The notes under the pieces are model-generated. The model worked only from the letters and a program-made list of their open reading frames with translations, was not told the DNA's origin and did not search any database. A program made the translations under genes and the position numbers. Positions 6,535-13,658 of a DNA stretch of 16,005 bases are shown here, one piece after another; within the stretch, counting starts at the first letter, position 1; every line of letters begins with the position of its first letter. This DNA comes from an uncultured Collinsella sp. Lineage in GTDB: Bacteria; Actinomycetota; Coriobacteriia; Coriobacteriales; Coriobacteriaceae. Location: NCBI GenBank assembly GCA_959596495.1, contig CAUFXK010000044.1:1-16005 (forward strand). Reading direction: 5' to 3'.

Positions 6535-7975
6535 AATGGGTAGGGTCAGTGGAAGTGTTAGAGTCGGCAGGCACAATGCCAAGGATGTGCTCCAGGGTAT
6601 CGAGCAGCTCATGCGGCATGGTCGACACCACATGAACCTCGGCGCCGCGACTGGTAAGGCTTGCGAGTAAATCGTCACGATGATACTCGTCAAGCGTCAT
6701 GCCGTCAGCGTTGAACATGAGCTTAGGCACAAAGAGCATAACCCCCGAGAGGTCCTGCGGCAGCTGTTCCAGAATGTCGCAGGCGACGATGAGGCCGGTC
6801 ACGTCCACGTTGCCGCCAAAGTAGCGATTCTTGATGGCCGTGACGGTGCCGGCGAGCCCCTGCGGCGATTCCACGAAACGTGCCACGGTGTCGCGTGCGC
6901 TGGCGCCCGAGAGGCACAGCAGGTGCTGGCTGCGAGTGGCGATGGCCTCGCGGACGCGGGCCAGTCGTTCGGCATCGGCGGCGAGCACATCGTCCGTCTC
7001 GTCTAGGTATGAGCGGATCATGCCGATACCGTCGTAGTACTGCGGATAGCCGTCGTAAAAGTCCGCCTCGGGCGGATCGATGCCGGCGTCCAGGTAGAAC
7101 TCGTCGCTCATCTGGAAGGTGTGGCGGCCAAAACGTTCGAAGGCGCGGTCCTGGTAGGGACGGATCATGGCAATGGTCTCGCGCGCGAGCTCGGGTTTGT
7201 CGCTGTAGGACCAGCTAAAGCGGTTTTGGTGCTTGGTAAAACCGAGCGGCACAATGCCCAGGCTTGTGATTTGCTCGTGCTCCTCGCAAAAGCGCAGGGT
7301 CTTTTCCAGCTCCTCGCCGTCGTTCATGCCGGGGCACAACACAATCTGCGCGTGGATCTCGATGCCGGCGGCCATGATGGCCTCGAGTACGTCCATGCCG
7401 CGCTGGGCGTTGCGGCCCATCATACGACGGCGGACGTCGGGGCTCACGGCATGGACCGACACGTTCATAGGGCTCATGTTGCGTTGGATGACGTTTTGCA
7501 CGTCCTCGTCGGTGAGGTTCGTGAGCGTGACGAAGTTGCCCTGCAAAAAGCTCAGGCGGTAGTCGTCATCGCGAATATAGAGCGTTGAGCGGCCGCCCTT
7601 GGGGAGCATCGTCATAAAGCAGAACACGCAGGCGTTCACGCAGGTGCGCATGCCATCGAAGATGGGGCCATCGAACTCAAGGCCCCAGTCCTCTCCCGGG
7701 AAGCGGTCGAGCTCGACGGGGGTGACGGTGTTGTCGCGCGGGTCGAAAACCTCGAGGTCGACGGTATCATCGTCGGCCTCCCAGAGCCACACAACCATGT
7801 CGGTAAGCTGCTCACCGTTGACCGTGAGCACGCGCATGCCCGGCTCGATACCCACATCCCATGCGGGCGATTCGGGACGCACGTTCTTAACGAGCGCGCC
7901 CTCACCCGGCTCGGGGTCGCGGCTGCGCCCGTAATCGGCCACCTCGGCGGCGTATGCGGGTACGGTCTGGTCCAT
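6533..7975 (-). CDS. PDZ-like/radical-SAM-like DUF512 family protein
   Basis: This 480-residue protein of unknown function combines three parts. Residues about 24-95 form a PDZ-like domain (ALVKNVRPESPAWDVGI, then PGMRVLTVNG). Residues about 108-250 are a radical-SAM-like core with the CX3CX2C cluster motif (C112, C116, C119) followed by the family signature DDDYRLSFLQGNF (136-148) and TLTNL. The remainder, to about 465, is the DUF512 region. The cluster motif predicts a [4Fe-4S] protein that may cleave S-adenosylmethionine; no substrate is known to me. The chosen ATG at 7973-7975 lies 2 bases after the ispH stop. Its best ribosome site (AAGGAGC) is rather distant, about 14 bases, and lies within the end of ispH, so the start is slightly uncertain. 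The frame is open to 8080, but that upstream part is a shadow of ispH. Confidence 0.9.
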   Translation of the reverse strand: MDQTVPAYAAEVADYGRSRDPEPGEGALVKNVRPESPAWDVGIEPGMRVLTVNGEQLTDMVVWLWEADDDTVDLEVFDPRDNTVTPVELDRFPGEDWGLEFDGPIFDGMRTCVNACVFCFMTMLPKGGRSTLYIRDDDYRLSFLQGNFVTLTNLTDEDVQNVIQRNMSPMNVSVHAVSPDVRRRMMGRNAQRGMDVLEAIMAAGIEIHAQIVLCPGMNDGEELEKTLRFCEEHEQITSLGIVPLGFTKHQNRFSWSYSDKPELARETIAMIRPYQDRAFERFGRHTFQMSDEFYLDAGIDPPEADFYDGYPQYYDGIGMIRSYLDETDDVLAADAERLARVREAIATRSQHLLCLSGASARDTVARFVESPQGLAGTVTAIKNRYFGGNVDVTGLIVACDILEQLPQDLSGVMLFVPKLMFNADGMTLDEYHRDDLLASLTSRGAEVHVVSTMPHELLDTLEHILGIVPADSNTSTDPTH

Positions 7976-7977
7976 GA

Positions 7978-8877
7978 TTAGCGGCAAAGCTCCTTGATGC
8001 GCGCGACGGCGCGTTCGATGTGTTCTTGCGGTGTGGAAGCGCCGGCGGTGATACCGATGTGGCGCGCGCCGGCAAACCATGCGGCCTCGAGCTCGCTTGC
8101 CTCCTCGATATGATGCGTGTGCTCGCAGGCGTCTGCGCAGATCTGCGCCAGGCGGCGGGTGTTGCCGGAGTTCTTGCCGCCCACGACGACCATGCAGTCG
8201 CAGCGGTTGGCAAGTGCGGCGGCGGCCTGCTGGCGCTCGCTCGTGGCGGCGCAGATGGTGTTGATCACGCGCAGTTCCTGCACACGCGGGGTGATGGCAG
8301 CTACGACGTCGGCGAGGTTCTGTGCGGTCTGGGTAGTCTGTACAACGAGGCCCACCTTGCCCTTGAGCGGCAGCGCGTCCGCATCGGCGGCACAGCTTAC
8401 GACCTGCGCATCATCGCCGGCGTGGCCCAGGATGCCCTCGACTTCGGGGTGGCCCGGCTCGCCCACGACCACCACGTGATAGCCCTCTCGTACCAGGCGT
8501 TCCGCCGCCATGTGGACCTTTTTCACGTAGGGGCAGGTGGCGTCGACCACGGTAAGACCGCGATCGTGAGCCGCCTCGATCACCTGCGGCACCACGCCGT
8601 GGGCGCGGATGATTACGGTGCCCGATGCCGCGTCGTTCAGGGTCTCGGCCAAGCCAATGCCGGCCTCGGCGAGCTCGCGCACGACGATGGGGTTATGGAT
8701 GAGCGGGCCCAGGGTGTGGACCTGAGCGCTCTCCCCTGCCTGCGGCGCGGCGGCCAGCGCCATGTCGAGCGCGCGCTGCACGCCGTAGCAGGTGCCGGCA
8801 TGGGCTGCGATCTCGATGGTGGGCGCGCCGCCCTGGTCGGACGCGGTCGCGGTGGTGCCCATAACGTTCTCGTCCAT
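7978..8877 (-). CDS. ispH: 4-hydroxy-3-methylbut-2-enyl diphosphate reductase (LytB)
   Basis: The 299-residue Fe-S enzyme performs the last step of the MEP pathway, reducing HMBPP to isopentenyl and dimethylallyl diphosphate. The three cluster cysteines are C30 in GTCYGVQRA, C115 in DATCPYVKKVH and C209 in NTICAATSERQ. The catalytic glutamate E145 sits in GHPEVEG, with H143 beside it and H61 in LIHNP. The start is uncertain: I use the ATG at 8875-8877, 2 bases after the plsC stop, though its ribosome site is weak. Alternatives are an ATG at 8862 and a GTG at 8907 that would overlap plsC by 28 bases. The family-conserved part begins around residue 20, so the choice does not affect function. 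The gene lies between a lipid gene and a second Fe-S protein. Confidence 0.96.
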   Translation of the reverse strand: MDENVMGTTATASDQGGAPTIEIAAHAGTCYGVQRALDMALAAAPQAGESAQVHTLGPLIHNPIVVRELAEAGIGLAETLNDAASGTVIIRAHGVVPQVIEAAHDRGLTVVDATCPYVKKVHMAAERLVREGYHVVVVGEPGHPEVEGILGHAGDDAQVVSCAADADALPLKGKVGLVVQTTQTAQNLADVVAAITPRVQELRVINTICAATSERQQAAAALANRCDCMVVVGGKNSGNTRRLAQICADACEHTHHIEEASELEAAWFAGARHIGITAGASTPQEHIERAVARIKELCR

Positions 8878-8879
8878 GG

Positions 8880-9608
8880 CTAGAACCTGCCCGGATGCTC
8901 GGCGCACAGCTCGTCTCGCATGGCGTAGACGCGGTTCATGGCCTCGGACTCAAACCAGGCCAGACGCTCCGTGCGCTTAAGCCCGGCTGGCGCGTCGGAA
9001 AGCGAGATGGCCTTGCCGGCGCGGATCCAGCACTTCTTGGGGCGCATGATCTTTTTGCCCGCAGGCGTGATGTCGGACCAGCCACAGATGGCGAGCGGGT
9101 TCACGGGTGCCTTGCCCATCTGGGCGATGAGCGCAAAGCCGCCGTGGACCTCGGGTTTGATCTCGCGCGAGCGGATGCGCGTACCCTCGGGGAAGATCAG
9201 GACGTCCTCGCCGCGCTGCAGCGCATGCTGGGCGGCACGCAGGCACTTCATATCGGCAGTACCACGCTCCACGGGGATGCCACCAACGCGGCTAAAGGCC
9301 CAGCGTACGATCTTGCTCTTGGCAAACTCGGACTTAAAAATGGGGCGAATGCGGCGGCCGCCAAAGAACAGCGCCGTCTCTACAGCCAAAAGCTCGGCCA
9401 TCGAGGTGTGGTTGCAGATGACCACGCTGCCGCGGCCTTCCTGGCGCTCAAACAGCAGATCGGCGTCCTCTACCTTCCAGCGCCACATGAGCTTGGAGAA
9501 GGCCCAAAGGATTGCCATGACCACGAAGACGGTGCCGCGGATGAGCACGGGGAACTCGGCATAAGGGGCGTTGTAGTAATCCTCGGGCGTCTGCTTAAAC
9601 AGGCGCAT
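8880..9608 (-). CDS. plsC: 1-acyl-sn-glycerol-3-phosphate acyltransferase (LPLAT family)
   Basis: The 242-residue protein belongs to the PlsC family, which adds the second acyl chain to lysophosphatidic acid to make phosphatidic acid at the membrane. A hydrophobic segment at about 20-42 fits an N-terminal membrane anchor. Family motifs are GGIPVERG (109-116), FPEGTR (139-144) and a later proline-containing block VNPLAI. The catalytic block reads NHTSMAE, with H67 and E72, so the usual HX4D is HX4E here; the codon at 9393-9395 is GAG. The rest of the protein looks intact. The ATG at 9606-9608 has a near-perfect AAAGGAGGT site 5 bases upstream. The gene lies 3 bases after cmk. Another lysophospholipid acyltransferase role is possible, since substrate cannot be read from sequence. 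Confidence 0.9.
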   Translation of the reverse strand: MRLFKQTPEDYYNAPYAEFPVLIRGTVFVVMAILWAFSKLMWRWKVEDADLLFERQEGRGSVVICNHTSMAELLAVETALFFGGRRIRPIFKSEFAKSKIVRWAFSRVGGIPVERGTADMKCLRAAQHALQRGEDVLIFPEGTRIRSREIKPEVHGGFALIAQMGKAPVNPLAICGWSDITPAGKKIMRPKKCWIRAGKAISLSDAPAGLKRTERLAWFESEAMNRVYAMRDELCAEHPGRF

Positions 9609-9611
9609 GGG

Positions 9612-10298
9612 CTACCTCCTTTGGTTGATGAGGTCCTCGATAATGTGGACGACCTCGTCTATGGTGTGTGCGGTGGAGTCGACGTGCACGGCGTCCTCGG
9701 CGGGCACGAGCGGCGCCACCTCGCGGCTGCTGTCGAGCTTGTCGCGCTGCTTGAGGGCATCGAGGGTCTCGTCGACTTCGGCCTCGAGCTGCTCGCTGGT
9801 GAGCGGCTGGGCGTCGTTTTGGTGGCGCTGCAGCACGCGGCGACGGGCGCGCTCGCGCGGGTCGGCGGTCAGGAACACCTTGACCTGCGCGTTGGGGAAC
9901 ACGACGGTTCCGATGTCGCGACCCTCGGCCACGATGTCGCGATCCTCGGCGGCGCGGCGCTGATGGACGAGCATGGCCGCGCGCACGCCCGGGTAGGCCG
10001 AGACCTTGGACACGTTGGCGTCGACCTGCGGGGTGCGGATGGCAGCCGAGGCGTCCTGGCCATCAATGGTCAGACGTGTGTCCTCGCCGGTGCCGTTGGT
10101 AAAGCGGATTTCGATCTGCTCGGCGAGGGCGTCGATGGCAGCCTCGTCGTCCAGGTCGATGCCGCGGTCGAGCGCGGCGAAGGTGACGGCGCGATACATG
10201 GCGCCCGTATCGAGCTTGTTAAAGCCCAGCTGGCGGGCGATCTCCTTGGCGATGGTGGACTTGCCGGAACCGGCGGGGCCGTCGATGGCGACGATCAT
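9612..10298 (-). CDS. cmk: Cytidylate kinase (CMP/dCMP kinase)
   Basis: The 228-residue cytosolic kinase phosphorylates CMP and dCMP with ATP. The P-loop GPAGSGKST spans 7-15. D30 to R36 (DTGAMYR) and the EGRDIGTVVFP block (125-135) are characteristic CMP-binding segments, and the lid region holds the arginine-rich RERARRRVLQR stretch (148-158). Length is typical for the bacterial family. The ATG at 10296-10298 has an AAAGGAAG site 6 bases upstream. The gene follows rluB after a 66-base gap and is 3 bases from plsC. CMP is released when CDP-diacylglycerol is used for phospholipids, so grouping with plsC, plsY and gpsA is metabolically sensible. No anomaly is seen. Confidence 0.97.
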   Translation of the reverse strand: MIVAIDGPAGSGKSTIAKEIARQLGFNKLDTGAMYRAVTFAALDRGIDLDDEAAIDALAEQIEIRFTNGTGEDTRLTIDGQDASAAIRTPQVDANVSKVSAYPGVRAAMLVHQRRAAEDRDIVAEGRDIGTVVFPNAQVKVFLTADPRERARRRVLQRHQNDAQPLTSEQLEAEVDETLDALKQRDKLDSSREVAPLVPAEDAVHVDSTAHTIDEVVHIIEDLINQRR

Positions 10299-10364
10299 GC
10301 AATGCTTCCTTTCGGTGGTTGACGTGCTGGTATGGGACGCGGGCGCTGCGGCTTGGCGGTCTGC

Positions 10365-11342
10365 CTAGCCGGTGTAGCGCTCGCGGTAGGTGTTGCGCTT
10401 GGGCGCGGAGCCGTGGCTGCCGTGGTGACGCGTGCGTGCCGCGGGCGTGCCCTGGGGCTTGCCGCTGTCGCGCTTGGAGCTGGCCTGCTTAGGCGGGATG
10501 CCGCCGGCCTTGAGGATTTGCACCTCGCGGTCGGTGAGCTCGCGCCACGAGCCCTTGGCCACATCCTTGAGCTCCAGGCCGGCAAAGTTGCTGCGATGCA
10601 GGCGGATCACCGGGTGGTGGATCTTGCCCAGCATGCGCTTGACCTGGTTCTTACGACCCTCGCGGATGATGACCTCCACGGCGGTGGTGCCGGGCTTGAC
10701 GCCCTGCGGAGCCACGGCCTCGGCTTCGCGAGCGGTGATGACGCGGCAGATTGCCGGCTGGCATAGGCCGTCGTCGAGCTCGATGCCACGACGCAGCGGC
10801 GTGAGGTCGCGGTCGGACAGTTCGCCGTCCACGAGTGCCTGGTAGGTCTTGTAGACGTGTTTGCTCGGGTGCAGCAGGTCCTGCGACAGGTCGCCGTCGG
10901 TGGTAAAGAGCAAAAGGCCCGTGGTGTCGCGGTCCAGGCGGCCCACCGGGAACAGGCCCGGAAATCGGTCGCGGGGAACCAGGTCCGCCACACAGGGACG
11001 CTCCTGCGGGTCGCTCATGGTGGTGAGATAGCCGGTCGGCTTGTAGAGCATCAGGTACACGGCGCCCTGGTCGAGCTTAACGGGCATGCCGTCGACCTCG
11101 ATATGATCGCGGTCGACATCGACCTTGGTGCCCAACTCGGTCGCGACCTCGCCGTTAACCGTCACTCGGCCGGCGGTCATCAGGTCCTCCGACCCGCGGC
11201 GGCTCGCCACGCCTGCGCGCGCCAAAAAGCGCTGCAGGCGCATGGTGTGCGGATAGACGGGCTGGGCGTCGGACTTGTGCACATCCGCGTTGGGCGCCGC
11301 AGCGCCGGTGCGCATCTCCCCTGTCTCGTTAGTCTTCGTCAT
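10365..11342 (-). CDS. rluB: 23S rRNA pseudouridine synthase, RluB/RsuA family
   Basis: The 325-residue protein has an S4 RNA-binding domain (about 34-82, beginning MRLQRFLARAGVASRR) and a TruA/RsuA-type pseudouridine synthase domain. The catalytic aspartate is D137 in the GRLDRDTTG motif, and the family segment GRKNQVKRML lies further on. It should convert a specific uridine in 23S rRNA (RluB-type) or 16S rRNA (RsuA-type) to pseudouridine; RluB is the usual annotation beside scpAB, but the target is inferred. A basic, Ser/Gly/Lys/Arg-rich tail occupies about 279-325 and a disordered-looking extension precedes the S4 domain. The ATG at 11340-11342 is supported by GGAGG 6 bases upstream; the scpB frame overlaps by 14 bases. 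The longer frame to 11429 is a shadow. Confidence 0.92.
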   Translation of the reverse strand: MTKTNETGEMRTGAAAPNADVHKSDAQPVYPHTMRLQRFLARAGVASRRGSEDLMTAGRVTVNGEVATELGTKVDVDRDHIEVDGMPVKLDQGAVYLMLYKPTGYLTTMSDPQERPCVADLVPRDRFPGLFPVGRLDRDTTGLLLFTTDGDLSQDLLHPSKHVYKTYQALVDGELSDRDLTPLRRGIELDDGLCQPAICRVITAREAEAVAPQGVKPGTTAVEVIIREGRKNQVKRMLGKIHHPVIRLHRSNFAGLELKDVAKGSWRELTDREVQILKAGGIPPKQASSKRDSGKPQGTPAARTRHHGSHGSAPKRNTYRERYTG

Positions 11343-12057
11343 GCGTATCCTCCGCAGTGTCGTCGGTGGACAGCGTTTCCTCGCCGCCGACTGCCTCGAC
11401 ATCATCAATATCGGTATCGAGCAGCTCACGTTCTTCGTCCAGGTCCTCGGCCTGCTCCTCGAGCGTGGACTGAATGCTGCGGCCGCTCAGGCGCTCGCGT
11501 ATAAACTGGCGCGACTGCTCGTCGGGGGCAAACTGCTCCAGATCGGGCAGGTCGCGGGTGGAGCGCAGACCGAATTTTTCCAAGAAGGCGTTGGTCGTGC
11601 CGTAGATGATGGCCTGACCGCGCTCGGGGTCGCGGCCGAACTCGCGCACCAGGCCCTTGTCCACGAGCGACGCAATAACGCCGTCGGAGTTGACACCGCG
11701 GATGCCCTTGACCACCTCGCGCGTGACGGGCTGGTGGTAGGCGATAACGGCCAGGGTCTCGAGCGCCGCCTGCGACAGTTTTTGCGTGTCCCAGCTCAGC
11801 ACATAGGCCTCGACCACATCGTGGTAGGCGGGGTGCGTGAACAGGCGCCAGCCACCGGCGACTTCGCGCAGCTGAAAGCCGCGGTTGGCCTCCTCATACT
11901 CAACTTTGAGCTCGGCCAAAAGCGACGCGCACTCGCCGGGGGCGATATCCAGCGCACCTGCCAGGGCGGGTGCGCTCACGGGGTCGCTCGACACCAGCAG
12001 CAGCGCCTCGAGGGCTCCTTTGAGGCTGTTGGCCTCCAGCGTGGAAAGGGTTGACAT
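11329..12057 (-). CDS. scpB: Segregation and condensation protein B
   Basis: The 242-residue protein is the ScpB kite subunit of the SMC-ScpAB condensin complex, which compacts and segregates the chromosome. Tandem winged-helix regions lie at about 10-85 and 92-165; the family block ALETLAVIAYHQPVTR (98-113) and GIRGVNSD (118-125) are clear. After about residue 198 the protein continues as a strongly acidic tail rich in Asp and Glu, likely disordered. The ATG at 12055-12057 follows an AGGAG site and lies 11 bases after scpA, the standard partner order. Its last codons overlap rluB by 14 bases. The SMC partner gene is not in this window. Confidence 0.96.
   Translation of the reverse strand: MSTLSTLEANSLKGALEALLLVSSDPVSAPALAGALDIAPGECASLLAELKVEYEEANRGFQLREVAGGWRLFTHPAYHDVVEAYVLSWDTQKLSQAALETLAVIAYHQPVTREVVKGIRGVNSDGVIASLVDKGLVREFGRDPERGQAIIYGTTNAFLEKFGLRSTRDLPDLEQFAPDEQSRQFIRERLSGRSIQSTLEEQAEDLDEERELLDTDIDDVEAVGGEETLSTDDTAEDTHDED
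11347..11353 (-). promoter_or_regulatory. Ribosome binding site deciding the rluB start
   Basis: GGAGGAT on the minus strand with the GGAGG core 6 bases before the ATG at 11340-11342. It lies within the acidic C-terminal coding part of scpB. It supports the 325-residue form over a start at the S4 domain (11243), which has no such site. Confidence 0.72.
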
Positions 12058-12068
12058 GGTTGCCGCTC

Positions 12069-12881
12069 CTATTCGGTGAGCTCGGGGCCCTCGCCGGGCA
12101 CGTATGCCTCGGCCCCCTCGACTCGGTTGATGCCGATGGTTCCAAAGATCTCGTCCTGGCTCAGCATGAGCGAGCCGCGCTTGGCGAGTTCGAGCATGGC
12201 CAGGAAGGTGACGACGAGCTGCTCGGTGGTGGCGTCGCCGTCCAACAGCTCGCGGAAGGTGCAGGTTTGATGCGCTATGGTAAAGCGGTCGACCGAGGCC
12301 ACCGTCAGGTCGAGCGGCACGCGATGCGGTGCCACGTGCTCGGCCTCCAGCAGGAAGGTCTGGCGCTTACCGTCCAGGTCGGCGCAGATGACGGCCAGGC
12401 CGCGCAGCGTGATGCCGGCCAGGTAGTCGGGCATAAGGCCCAAAAACTCGGGGTCGGGGCCGGCCACGCGCGGATGCATGCGGCTCTCGGCCTGCATGCG
12501 CGCGCCAAGGGCTGCCGCCGCGCCCTTAAACTGCTTGTAGGCGATCAGGCGCTGGATCAAGACCTCGCGCAGGGCATCGCCGTCAAGCGTGCTGAGCTCC
12601 TCAAGGTCTTCGTCGAACTCGTCATCGTCGTCATCGACTTTGCGCGGGGCCTCCTGCGGCACCAGAGAGGCGGCCTTGATGTCCAAAAGGGTTGCCGCGA
12701 CCAGCAAAAAGTCGCTCGCCACGTCCAGGTCCAGCGCCTCGATGCGCTCGGCCTCGGCAAGGTACTGCTCGGCCACCTCACTGATCGAGATGGCGCCGAT
12801 ATCTACTTTTTGGCGGGTTACCAGCTGCAGCAGCAGGTCGAACGGTCCGCTGTAGACCTGCGTCGACACGCGATACGACAT
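12069..12881 (-). CDS. scpA: Segregation and condensation protein A (kleisin)
   Basis: The 270-residue protein is the ScpA kleisin that bridges SMC heads and binds ScpB. The N-terminal block YSGPFDLLLQLV (10-21), with VDIGAISISEVAEQYL following, is diagnostic. A highly acidic linker with a run of five aspartates lies at about 83-100, and the C-terminal winged-helix region (about 195-260) includes VTFLAMLELAKRG. Length is within the usual range. The ATG at 12879-12881 has a near-perfect AAAGGAGGT site (12887-12895) 5 bases upstream. It is the first gene after the 84-base gap, the largest in the window, so it is the likeliest place for an internal transcription start, although I see no clear promoter there. 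Confidence 0.96.
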   Translation of the reverse strand: MSYRVSTQVYSGPFDLLLQLVTRQKVDIGAISISEVAEQYLAEAERIEALDLDVASDFLLVAATLLDIKAASLVPQEAPRKVDDDDDEFDEDLEELSTLDGDALREVLIQRLIAYKQFKGAAAALGARMQAESRMHPRVAGPDPEFLGLMPDYLAGITLRGLAVICADLDGKRQTFLLEAEHVAPHRVPLDLTVASVDRFTIAHQTCTFRELLDGDATTEQLVVTFLAMLELAKRGSLMLSQDEIFGTIGINRVEGAEAYVPGEGPELTE

Positions 12882-12899
12882 CTTCGACCTCCTTTGACG

Positions 12900-12914
12900 G
12901 CGCCTTCGCGGCGC
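12900..12914. other. Short GC hairpin upstream of scpA
   Basis: A GCGCC/GGCGC inverted repeat (5 base pairs, 5-base loop) lies just before the scpA ribosome site. It has no following T-run on either strand, so it is not an intrinsic terminator; in mRNA it could modestly influence access to the ribosome site. In GC-rich DNA such a stem may be chance. Confidence 0.3.
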
Positions 12915-12931
12915 GGTTTGGGTGCATGTTG

Positions 12932-12950
12932 CGACCGTTTTACACGGTCG
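12932..12950. other. Inverted repeat CGACCG-N7-CGGTCG in the M50-scpA gap
   Basis: A perfect 6-base inverted repeat with a 7-base A/T-rich loop lies 15 bases after the M50 protease stop codon. There is no T-run after the stem in the direction of transcription, so a Rho-independent terminator is not supported. It could be an mRNA-processing hairpin, an operator or chance. It is the only AT-containing palindrome in the larger gaps. Confidence 0.4.
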
Positions 12951-12965
12951 ACCTGTAAGTTTACC

Positions 12966-13649
12966 TTAGATGCCGGCGATTGCGAAGTTGAGCAGCTGCT
13001 CAGCAAGCGGATACACGGTAACGTCGAAATAGCGGCCGATTACATCGATGCCGGTCCACATAGGCAGCAGGTATAGAACCAGGATGAGTATGGGCATAGC
13101 GTATTGCTGCAGACGGTAATAGTTGTTGAGCGCCGTGCCCTTGAGGAAGGGCACGATGATCGACGAGCCATCAAGCGGCGGAATCGGAATGAGGTTAAAG
13201 AACGCGAGCGACAGGTTGACCACGATAAACGTGGCGCCGAAGTTCATGATCTGCGACGCCACGGCAAAGGACATGCTGGCGTAGAGATTGCCGTACGTTG
13301 CGTGCATGAGGGCGGCCGCGAGGCATGCGAGTGCGATGTTCGACGCGGGGCCGGCCACGCTCACCAGGACCTCGTCGCGCTTGGGGTGCTTGAGGTTGTT
13401 GAGGTAGACGGGCACGGGCTTGGCAAAGGCGAACACCGGGCCACCGGCTGCGAGCATGAGCAGTGGCAGGATGATGGTGCCGAACGGGTCGATATGGTTG
13501 AGCGGGTTGAGTGACACGCGGCCGCGCGAACGGGCTGTCTTATCGCCGAGTGCCCAGGCCGCGGCGGCGTGCGCACTTTCGTGGATGACGATGCCCACGA
13601 TGACGGCGACGGCGCTGGCGAGCAGGTTCATGATGTAGCTGCTGGACAT
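12966..13649 (-). CDS. Site-2-type intramembrane or membrane metalloprotease, family M50
   Basis: The 227-residue multi-pass membrane protein carries the zinc motif HESAH (H23, E24, H27) in its first hydrophobic segment and the third ligand D160 in FNLIPIPPLDG, the paired signature of M50 site-2 proteases. Hydrophobic stretches near 8-32, 58-78, 95-118, 125-155 and 180-200 fit about five or six membrane passes. There is no PDZ domain, unlike RseP, so it belongs to the compact group also found in many Gram-positives. Its substrate is unknown; regulated cleavage of membrane anti-sigma factors or signal-peptide remnants is known in relatives. The ATG at 13647-13649 follows AGGGGAG; a second ATG six codons downstream is possible. 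It lies 9 bases after the small membrane protein gene. Confidence 0.9.
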   Translation of the reverse strand: MSSSYIMNLLASAVAVIVGIVIHESAHAAAAWALGDKTARSRGRVSLNPLNHIDPFGTIILPLLMLAAGGPVFAFAKPVPVYLNNLKHPKRDEVLVSVAGPASNIALACLAAALMHATYGNLYASMSFAVASQIMNFGATFIVVNLSLAFFNLIPIPPLDGSSIIVPFLKGTALNNYYRLQQYAMPILILVLYLLPMWTGIDVIGRYFDVTVYPLAEQLLNFAIAGI

Positions 13650-13658
13650 GGCGCTCCC

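Noticed and set aside
4957..6543. 528-codon open frame on the plus strand opposite plsY and der
   Set aside because: Der is complete with all G motifs on the minus strand; the antisense translation is a compositional shadow without recognisable domains.
6523..6693. 57-residue N-terminal extension of Der
   Set aside because: The extension overlaps DUF512 coding sequence and is not Der-like; the ATG at 6522 has a proper ribosome site and begins with the canonical MKPIVAVVGRPN.
7976..8080. 35-residue N-terminal extension of the DUF512 protein
   Set aside because: It lies inside ispH in another frame and is arginine/histidine-rich shadow sequence.
8878..8907. GTG start for IspH overlapping plsC by 28 bases
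   Set aside because: No good ribosome site precedes it, and the ATG at 8877 fits the short spacing of the operon; neither start is strongly supported, so it is kept only as an alternative.
8895..10322. 475-codon open frame on the plus strand opposite plsC and cmk
   Set aside because: It is antisense to two confident genes with good ribosome sites and has no domain-like features.
10319..10324. TTGACG on the plus strand in the rluB-cmk gap as a -35 box
   Set aside because: No -10-like hexamer follows at 16-18 bases and no plus-strand gene is present to be driven.
12932..12950. Rho-independent terminator between the M50 gene and scpA
   Set aside because: The stem is only 6 base pairs and is not followed by a T-run in the transcribed direction.
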